DNA of 64,000 nt. Origin: CAZIPE01 sp964541305 (GTDB lineage: Bacteria > Patescibacteriota > Saccharimonadia > Saccharimonadales > UBA7683). Of the stretch, positions 58,541-64,000 are shown in pieces. Made by a program: the position numbers and the translations under genes. Numbering within the stretch: position 1 is the stretch's first letter; every line of letters begins with the position of its first letter. The stretch spans positions 3,752 through 67,751 of the forward strand of contig CAZIPE010000005.1 of the NCBI GenBank assembly GCA_964541305.1. Direction: 5' to 3'. The notes under the pieces were generated by a model. The model saw nothing but the letters and a program-made list of their open reading frames with translations, was not told where the DNA came from and searched no databases.

Positions 58541-59302
58541 ATGAGTGACTACGGCTATGTACTATTATTTTCGCTTCTCGGTGGAGTGATTAGTTTAATT
58601 GGAGGCATAATACTATTAAGTAGGCGCTCGTGGGCAGAAAAATTAGCAACCTACGCCACGCCATTTGCAGCAGGGGCATTACTATCTGCGGTTTTTCTTG
58701 ATTTACTCCATGAGGGTGTTGAAATGGCCGAGCCATATACCGTCCTTTTGGCAGCTTTAGTTGGTATGATTAGCTTCTTTCTTGCCTCACGCTTTTTGCA
58801 GTGGTTCCATCATCACCATCAACATGAAGACTCAAAAGTTGACCCCACGGCGAGTCTCGTTATCTTCGGTGACACCTTGCACAACGCGCTTGATGGAATA
58901 GCCATCGCCGCCAGTTTTTTGGTGAGCATACCAACGGGTATAATCACGACTATTGCTGTAGCGACACACGAGATCCCCCAAGAGATTGGTGATTTTGGAC
59001 TGCTGTTGAATAAAGGACTCAGTCGTAAAAAAGTCTTATTTTTCAACATCATGAGCGCTCTTGCCACAACTGTTGCTGCCCTCATTACTTTCCGCCTGGG
59101 GAGTGAAGAAGTGTTGCCCGTGGGTGCGCTACTGGGTCTAAGTGCAGGATTCCTGCTCTATATTGCCGCTAGTGACATTATTCCGACAATTCATGAAGAG
59201 GTGCCCGCAAAAAAATTGTTTGATATACGACCTTTTCTACTTGTTCTAGGAGCAGTAGTCGTTGGTGTTTCAATTAACGTCGCACACCAGTTTATTGGCT
59301 AG
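58541..59302 (+). CDS. ZIP family metal transporter
   Basis: The 253-residue protein has seven to eight membrane helices and the ZIP metal sites HNALDGIAIAASFLV (helix 4) and HEIPQEIGDFGLLL (helix 5). A cytosolic His loop (FHHHHQHED, near residues 89-97) is typical. It would bring Zn2+, Fe2+ or Mn2+ into the cell. It is divergent from a Fur/Zur-like regulator and overlaps the convergent glycosidase gene by 11 bases. Confidence 0.93.
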   Translation: MSDYGYVLLFSLLGGVISLIGGIILLSRRSWAEKLATYATPFAAGALLSAVFLDLLHEGVEMAEPYTVLLAALVGMISFFLASRFLQWFHHHHQHEDSKVDPTASLVIFGDTLHNALDGIAIAASFLVSIPTGIITTIAVATHEIPQEIGDFGLLLNKGLSRKKVLFFNIMSALATTVAALITFRLGSEEVLPVGALLGLSAGFLLYIAASDIIPTIHEEVPAKKLFDIRPFLLVLGAVVVGVSINVAHQFIG

Positions 59303-60605
59303 TTTTTGCAAGATCGAGCGCCAGAGCGGCACTCCAACTAAACTGATGTGCTCCTGCGGGCGTGCCGTCGATGGGGCTAAAGTATTCGTAGGGTCCGTGT
59401 AGTGAAACGAGCTCGAGAGTACGCATAGTAATGCTCTTTGCCAGTTCCGTGTGACCGTAGCGTTCAAGTCCATCAATAATCATCCAGTTAGTATTAATCC
59501 AGGTTGGACCTTGCCAGTAGCGGTGGTGAGAAAAATACGGTGAGGTAACTGGCACACTCGCAACAGGGTAGAGTGTGTCGTTTAGCTCCATCTGTAGCTC
59601 ATGAGCTAACTGGTCGGCACGTTTCTTTGAAATAGCACCACTGTACAAGGGGAGGTACCTGCCAACTGTAGGCTCGTGAATGAGTGTTTGCCTGCGAAAA
59701 TCACGATCGAAATACATGTGTTTGTGCTCATCCCACAGATTTTCTAGTGCCGATTGAGCTTTGCGCATTCGTTTATGTAGCCAACCGGGTATTTCAACGT
59801 TTATTTCAGCAGCAATTGTACAAAGATGTTCATTAGCACGAATGAGGATTGAGTTATACGCAACATCCTCGGTAGAAATCTTCGACGATTTAAGAAGCTT
59901 CGCATTATCGTAATGAGCTACTATAAGTTTTCGCACGTGATAGTAGAGCAATAAGGCATCAACGGTATCAATACGTTCGCGAGCAGGTACAAAATGAGTA
60001 TCTTTGCGCATTTTTTCTAGTAACCCAGTAAATCCTAGTGTCGAGCAAGCGCTAATCCAGAAAGGTTTATGATGCTTGTGAATTTGCTTCATCCACGAGG
60101 GTGAGTTATCTAGGCCGGATTCCCAGGGGTGCAGAAGGGCGACCAGCCCGATTTGATGTGGATCTCGTTCTCGATACAACCACTCGTGGTAGGCAAGAAG
60201 TTGATTGATATGCTGTTTATACCACTGTTGTCGTTTTTGTGTAGAGAGCTTTTCACCAACCCGAATCATTGCCTCGGCAACAAGTGGGGGCTGGGTGATG
60301 CCACTGGTAAGCAGGTCTTTGGGCATGAGGTCGGATCGTCCATCGTTCCATAGCTGATCAGCGTAATAATCACCTTTGCCTTGAATTATATGAGGGATCA
60401 TCCCATTCGACCATTGCCCACGGAATAGGTTATCTATTTCAATCTGAGCTCGGCTTACATCAAAGTGTCGCAAGCCAATGGCGGTAAAACAGCTGTCCCA
60501 CAGCCATTGATGAGGATATAGGCCTGGCGCAGGTCGCGTCCACCCACCCACATCATTCTGCTTTAATGTTATTTCACACTGCTCAATGAGCTTACGCTTA
60601 TTCAT
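59292..60605 (-). CDS. Glycoside hydrolase with (alpha/alpha)6 barrel, GH63/MGH1-like
   Basis: The 437-residue cytosolic protein has the glucosidase/trehalase-type signature: LYPHQWLWDSCFTAIGLRHF near residues 27-46, GMIPHIIQG, a substrate-binding segment WESGLDNSPSWM, and the C-terminal YWQGPTWINTNWMIIDGLER. It resembles mannosylglycerate hydrolase (MGH1) and GH63 enzymes; catalytic acids are probably Asp in LWDSC and Glu near the C-terminus. The substrate is likely a compatible-solute or oligosaccharide. ATG 60605 abuts the scaffold gap, so the promoter is not visible. Confidence 0.82.
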   Translation of the reverse strand: MNKRKLIEQCEITLKQNDVGGWTRPAPGLYPHQWLWDSCFTAIGLRHFDVSRAQIEIDNLFRGQWSNGMIPHIIQGKGDYYADQLWNDGRSDLMPKDLLTSGITQPPLVAEAMIRVGEKLSTQKRQQWYKQHINQLLAYHEWLYRERDPHQIGLVALLHPWESGLDNSPSWMKQIHKHHKPFWISACSTLGFTGLLEKMRKDTHFVPARERIDTVDALLLYYHVRKLIVAHYDNAKLLKSSKISTEDVAYNSILIRANEHLCTIAAEINVEIPGWLHKRMRKAQSALENLWDEHKHMYFDRDFRRQTLIHEPTVGRYLPLYSGAISKKRADQLAHELQMELNDTLYPVASVPVTSPYFSHHRYWQGPTWINTNWMIIDGLERYGHTELAKSITMRTLELVSLHGPYEYFSPIDGTPAGAHQFSWSAALALDLAKTSQ

Positions 60606-60608
60606 TAA

Positions 60609-60708
60609 NNNNNNNNNNNNNNNNNNNNNNNNNNNNNNNNNNNNNNNNNNNNNNNNNNNNNNNNNNNNNNNNNNNNNNNNNNNNNNNNNNNNNNNNNNNN
60701 NNNNNNNN
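60609..60708. other. 100-N scaffold gap
   Basis: The gap removes the end of yajQ and the upstream region of the glycosidase gene. Unlike the gap at 30345 its flanks share no visible duplication. Confidence 0.95.
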
Positions 60709-61097
60709 TGAATCTGGGTCTTCACTTTTGGATAGGTGTCATGAATGAGTTTCGTGATCTTTTTTGCTTTCTCTTGATCCAAACCTTTTTTAAAGGCTAC
60801 AATCCAGGTCATTTTTAAGTTTGAGGTTACGGGGTCAGCTGAAACATCCAGAAGTTTTTGGCTCACACCGCACCCTGCGAGCTTTTTACGAAGAATTTCA
60901 ATAATACTATCAAGGTGAAATTGATTATCTCCGGTGATGGTCACGCCGGTTTTATTAGAGTCGGTGAAAGATACATCCGCAGATGTTCCTTTAAAGTCAT
61001 AACGTGCGGTTATCTCGCGCTGTGTTTGCTCTACTGCATTAGTCACCTTAGCGAGGTCGTAATCGGAAACGATATCAAATGAACTGTCTTTTGCCAT
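60709..61097 (-). CDS. yajQ: YajQ family nucleotide/RNA-binding protein (3' end in gap)
   Basis: About 129 residues are visible. They match UPF0234/YajQ: SSFDIVSDYDLAKVTNAVEQ, TARYDFKGTS, GVTITGDNQFHLDSIIEIL and VAFKKGLDQEKAKKITKLIH, breaking off at TYPKVKTQI. The last ~30 residues lie in the scaffold gap. YajQ proteins bind nucleotides or c-di-GMP in some bacteria. TGATATAAT (-10 at 61105-61110, minus) lies seven bases before the ATG, a leaderless start overlapping the HAD gene stop. Confidence 0.92.
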
Positions 61098-61105
61098 GTT
61101 TTAAA

Positions 61106-61714
61106 TTATATCACCTTAAGATCTTCTAAAGCTGATACAAGATTCTCATAATTTGTAAAGTGTATGGGCGTATATCCACATTCTTCGGCCGTGCTCAGGC
61201 TACGCTGTGAATCGTCGATGAATATTAGCTCACTCGTTTTAACGCCGAGTTCTTTTGTGAAAAGGTTATAAATTGATGGATCAGGCTTCATTAAGCCAAT
61301 TTCTGCAGAAACCATAAAAACGTCGAAATGCGAATCAAGACCCGTTGAGCGCATCATATTCGCGGCTTCAACTGAGTTATTACTTAGTAAACCGGTTTTA
61401 TATCCATTTATACGGATTGAATCTATTAAATCTAGGACAGGTTGATTTAATGATTTATTGACGCGCATGTCCTTAACAAACACCATAACAGCTTCTAGTT
61501 TTTCTGATTTTCCAAGTTCGTTCAATACGCGCGACCACAACTCACGCTCTGTAATCGGCTTGCCGGCGTTAAAAGATCTATTATGTAGGAAGTAGGCTTT
61601 TTTGTAATTTTCTTCGCTTACACCAACAAACTGACAGAATTTTTTTGTAAAAACGGAACCAGGCTCACCATTTATTACTCCACCATAATCAAATCCGACT
61701 GCTTTGTATTTCAT
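61106..61714 (-). CDS. HAD superfamily hydrolase (subfamily IA)
   Basis: The 202-residue phosphatase-like protein begins MKYKAVGFDYGGVINGEPGS. The nucleophile Asp is in GFDYGG, motif II Ser/Thr is in GLLSNNS, Lys is in IGLMKPDPSIYNL and the acidic motif is FIDDSQRS. Position +2 after the nucleophile is Gly rather than Asp, as in some dehalogenase-like members. ATG 61714 has TGGTATACT (-10 at 61722-61727, minus) seven bases upstream. The next ATG (61738) lies before this box. Confidence 0.88.
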   Translation of the reverse strand: MKYKAVGFDYGGVINGEPGSVFTKKFCQFVGVSEENYKKAYFLHNRSFNAGKPITERELWSRVLNELGKSEKLEAVMVFVKDMRVNKSLNQPVLDLIDSIRINGYKTGLLSNNSVEAANMMRSTGLDSHFDVFMVSAEIGLMKPDPSIYNLFTKELGVKTSELIFIDDSQRSLSTAEECGYTPIHFTNYENLVSALEDLKVI

Positions 61715-61791
61715 CTTGTAGAGTATACCACTTGCCATACACAGCCTGGACAGCTATACTATTAAGTAATCACTTAAAAGTCAGGAAAACA

Positions 61792-62388
61792 ATGAAGATT
61801 TCAATTATTTCGGCAAGTAGTAGAGCTGGATCTCAATCTTTGAAGGTGTCTGAGTACTTGGAAAGTAGGCTAAAAGAGTCGGGTGTCGAAACCGCGTTGA
61901 TAGATTTAAATACACATCGCTTGCCACTATATGACGTCACCTCAGAAGGAGAATGGAAGCAGACGTGGACAGCCATTGAGAGTGAACTCGATGGCTCTGG
62001 TGGATTCATCTTTGTATCACCTGAATGGGATGGCATGTTCAGTACCGCCTTGCACAACTTGTTTAATTATGTGGCTTCAGGTTCGGTGAAAAACGTTATG
62101 GCACATAAACCAGCTATGTTGGTTGGAGTAAGTAGTGGGATGGGTGGTGCATATCCTATAGAACAACTTAGAATGGTTGGACCAAAGAATACTCATTTTG
62201 TTGTTTCTCCTGAAAACCTTCGGTTTGCACATGTTGGGGAAGCACTAGTTGATGGTGAAATTACAATCGAGGCTCTGCGTAAGCGAGCCGATTACGCTCT
62301 TAAAATACTCGTTGCATACTCTGAGGCATTCAGCACAGTTAGAACTAGCGGAATCTTAAACTTTGAAGAATTTGGTAGTGGTGTATAA
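61792..62388 (+). CDS. NADPH-dependent FMN reductase
   Basis: The 198-residue flavodoxin-like protein has KISIISASSRAGSQSLKVSE, the phosphate-binding loop of FMN, and FIFVSPEWDGMFSTALHN near residues 79-96, then LVGVSSGMGGAYPIEQL. It reduces FMN or quinones with NAD(P)H. ATG 61792 follows AGGAAA; TATACT (61754-61759) is upstream. A tiny zinc-ribbon gene begins directly at its stop (TAAATG). Confidence 0.9.
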   Translation: MKISIISASSRAGSQSLKVSEYLESRLKESGVETALIDLNTHRLPLYDVTSEGEWKQTWTAIESELDGSGGFIFVSPEWDGMFSTALHNLFNYVASGSVKNVMAHKPAMLVGVSSGMGGAYPIEQLRMVGPKNTHFVVSPENLRFAHVGEALVDGEITIEALRKRADYALKILVAYSEAFSTVRTSGILNFEEFGSGV

Positions 62389-62538
62389 ATGCCTAGATCG
62401 CTTTGTAGCGCCAAGTTAGCTTTTGAAACAAAAGAAGCAGCTGAAGGTGCAAGAATTTACGCCCATTATCAACACGGCACAAAGCTACGGGTATATCGAT
62501 GCAAAGAATGTTCGTTATGGCATCTCTCTAGTGTGTAA
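62389..62538 (+). CDS. Small zinc-ribbon-like protein (49 residues)
   Basis: The ATG follows the FMN-reductase TAA with no gap. The peptide begins MPRSLCSAKLAFETKEAAEG and ends with the motif YRCKECSLWHLSSV, giving Cys at 6, 38 and 41 plus His 45. This CxxC-WHL ending is seen in small actinobacterial and phage proteins as I recall. It may bind zinc; function is unknown. Confidence 0.7.
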   Translation: MPRSLCSAKLAFETKEAAEGARIYAHYQHGTKLRVYRCKECSLWHLSSV

Positions 62539-62589
62539 ATTAAAATCAGAATGACAAGATGATTGTAAATCGGTACAATGGTAAGCAAT

Positions 62590-63606
62590 ATGAACGTTGC
62601 CGAAACGAGAGACCTATTATTGAAGCGAATAGAGACGCTTTCAGATAAAAAGCAGATACTTCGCGCTCCTGAACTTCGCGACCTTTACTCTCAAATTAAA
62701 GATCAGCCTGAAGATCAGCGTGCTTCTTTCGGTCAATCCATCAATGAACTCAAAAAAGAACTCGAAGACCTGGTTTCCCAACTATCAACTACCAACTACC
62801 AGTTACCATCCATCGACGTGACGGCCCCGATGGACGTCAACTCAGACATACCAAAGCTATTACCAACCGAGAATGGATCAGTACACCCCATCACGCAAGA
62901 AATGCAGAAAATAAGTGATATTTTTTATCGAATGGGTTTTGAAGTATCTCCTTCGCGTGAGATTGATGACGATTACCACATGTTTACGAGCCTTAACTTT
63001 CCAGAGGAACATCCTGCACGAGATGATTACGATACATTCATGACTGAAGAAGGCTTGGTTGCACCCGCGCATACGAGCACTATGCAAAATAGAGTTATTT
63101 CAGCTCGCAAAGATAAACTTGAAAAAGGTGAAGCAATTGCTGTTCTTGCGATGGACCGCGTTTTTAGAAACGAAGACCTAGATGCTCGTCATGAGCACAC
63201 TTTTCACCAAGCAGAGGGCGTGTATGTAGCGAGGGATGTAACTGTCGGTAACCTAGTTGCGACACTGAAGCTGTTTCTTTCAACTTACTTTGAACGAGAT
63301 ATTGAAGCAAAGATTACGCCCTTTTACTTCCCATTTACTGAGCCGAGTTTTGAATTCAGCCTAAGCTGCCCATTTTGTAGTGACGGCGAAGACTGTCGTG
63401 TGTGTAGTGGCGAGCGCTGGATCGAGCTGCTTGGTTGCGGAATGATACATCCACATGTTTTGAAAGAGGCAGGAGTTGATCCAGCCATTTATACTGGATT
63501 CGCATGGGGTGTCGGTATTGAGCGCTTAGTTATGATGAAACACAATATTGAAGATATTCGGCACTTCAATTCTGGTAAACTGGCATTTCTGAGGCAATTT
63601 AAATGA
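62590..63606 (+). CDS. pheS: Phenylalanyl-tRNA synthetase alpha chain
   Basis: PheS charges tRNA-Phe together with PheT. The class II core is present: PITQEMQKISDIFYRMGFEV, NFPEEHPARDDYDTF, LVAPAHTSTMQNR, FRNEDLDARHEHTFHQAEGV, and the C-terminal GCGMIHPHVLKEAG then GFAWGVGIERLVMMKH. A Cys4 insert (SCPFCSDGEDCRVCSGERW) may bind zinc. Between N-terminal helices and core a GTAGT-type repeat encodes QLSTTNYQLPSI (about residues 65-76). TACAAT (62574-62579) overlaps the first ATG (62578), so ATG 62590 is preferred. pheT is not the next gene. Confidence 0.93.
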   Translation: MNVAETRDLLLKRIETLSDKKQILRAPELRDLYSQIKDQPEDQRASFGQSINELKKELEDLVSQLSTTNYQLPSIDVTAPMDVNSDIPKLLPTENGSVHPITQEMQKISDIFYRMGFEVSPSREIDDDYHMFTSLNFPEEHPARDDYDTFMTEEGLVAPAHTSTMQNRVISARKDKLEKGEAIAVLAMDRVFRNEDLDARHEHTFHQAEGVYVARDVTVGNLVATLKLFLSTYFERDIEAKITPFYFPFTEPSFEFSLSCPFCSDGEDCRVCSGERWIELLGCGMIHPHVLKEAGVDPAIYTGFAWGVGIERLVMMKHNIEDIRHFNSGKLAFLRQFK

Positions 63607-64000
63607 AAATAGTAGATGAAATTATCAAAGAGAGCTTGTATTGCAACATCGCGACTGTACGTGAAAATGGTGCACCGTGGAATACCCCAGTATTTTTTGT
63701 GGGAAATATAAAGGATGGCATAGTGTGGTGGTCGGCACACTCCTCAGTTCACTCTAAGAACATCTATCGAGATAGTCGTGTTTTTATCACTATGTACAAT
63801 TCGAAAGAAGTCGAGGGGCAGGGTACAGGCGTGTACATTCAAGCTATTGCCGAGGAGCTAGTTGATGATGAGGACATTGAGTTGGCACTTAAGGCATACA
63901 ATAAAAAAGCAAAATCTTTCAAGCTAAGCAAGAATCATGCCTCAGGTTCAGCGCCAACTCGCATGTATAAAGCAACAGTTGATAGGGTTTGGATTAATGA
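63603..64000 (+). CDS. PNPOx-like flavin-binding protein (3' truncated by window end)
   Basis: The frame starts with ATGA overlap on pheS and runs past the window end; about 132 residues are visible. It resembles the pyridoxamine-5'-phosphate-oxidase-like split barrel: CNIATVRENGAPWNTPVFFV, IVWWSAHSSVHSKNIYRDSR and FITMYNSKEVEGQGTGVYIQ. Cofactor and substrate are not determined. Confidence 0.82.
   Translation, partial: MKIVDEIIKESLYCNIATVRENGAPWNTPVFFVGNIKDGIVWWSAHSSVHSKNIYRDSRVFITMYNSKEVEGQGTGVYIQAIAEELVDDEDIELALKAYNKKAKSFKLSKNHASGSAPTRMYKATVDRVWIN

Noticed and set aside
59292..61097. A single fusion protein of YajQ and glycosidase across the N gap
   Set aside because: The frames match only by chance through the Ns; YajQ should end within the gap and the glycosidase has its own ATG at 60605.

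Overview
The window is a compact bacterial segment with genes on both strands, many short overlaps and standard code usage (TGA acts as a stop). The gene set suggests a reduced Candidate Phyla Radiation organism, most likely Saccharibacteria (TM7) or a close relative. It has a core of replication, translation and wall-building genes, a fermentative glycolysis end (enolase, phosphoglycerate mutase, D-lactate dehydrogenase-like), almost no amino-acid biosynthesis, and many small membrane or unknown proteins. The taxonomic call is inference from gene content; no marker tree was run. Two 100-N scaffold gaps (30345-30444, 60609-60708) are present, and the first is flanked by a duplicated 55-base end.

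Layout. 1-5.5 kb: lemA end, htpX, ligA and membrane proteins. 5.6-11.1 kb: one giant extracellular beta-propeller sensor histidine kinase. 11.1-17.7 kb: tRNA-Ala, murF, ddl, a class IV aminotransferase, leuS and a LysM protein. 17.8-22.1 kb: rpmF, nusB, Nudix, rnc, rpsP, khpA and trmD, interrupted by a four-helix-bundle gene in repeat arms. 22.1-31.6 kb: sodC, pyrB, an Rpf-like muralytic protein, an RRM protein, a broken ATP-grasp gene, a GH16 glucanase, stress-type small proteins and a Crp-type regulator. 31.6-39.0 kb: tRNA-Gln, enolase, D-LDH, gpmA, typA and an ABC-2 exporter. 39.0-41.8 kb: a diversity-generating retroelement (DGR). 41.8-53 kb: membrane proteins, a K+ channel, a SAM riboswitch with metK, and redox genes. 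53-64 kb: Cas4-like nuclease, rmuC, aquaporin, Fur/Zur-like regulator with ZIP transporter, glycosidase, yajQ, HAD, FMN reductase, pheS and a PNPOx-like gene.

The most exciting system is the DGR. A target gene ends in a variable repeat (39903-40015). A template repeat lies 431 bases downstream (40334-40446). The two differ at 18 positions in 113, and 17 of these are at template adenines. An Avd-like gene and a DGR-type reverse transcriptase follow, divergent and overlapping at their 5' ends. The reverse-transcriptase gene carries an in-frame (GACA)8 tract, so the mutator itself could be switched by repeat slippage. I do not know of a described phase-variable DGR; this is a hypothesis to test.

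Three window-wide patterns also stand out. First, about 20 genes have a -10 box 6-10 bases before the start codon, which predicts leaderless mRNAs; others have good Shine-Dalgarno sites. Second, a GTAGT/ACTAC-rich repeat family forms inverted arms around genes, appears to supply -10 boxes, lies inside metK and pheS reading frames, and resembles the P3 arm of the SAM riboswitch. Third, several conserved enzymes have lost signature residues (LigA zinc cysteines, LeuRS KMSKS lysine, aquaporin NPAR arginine).
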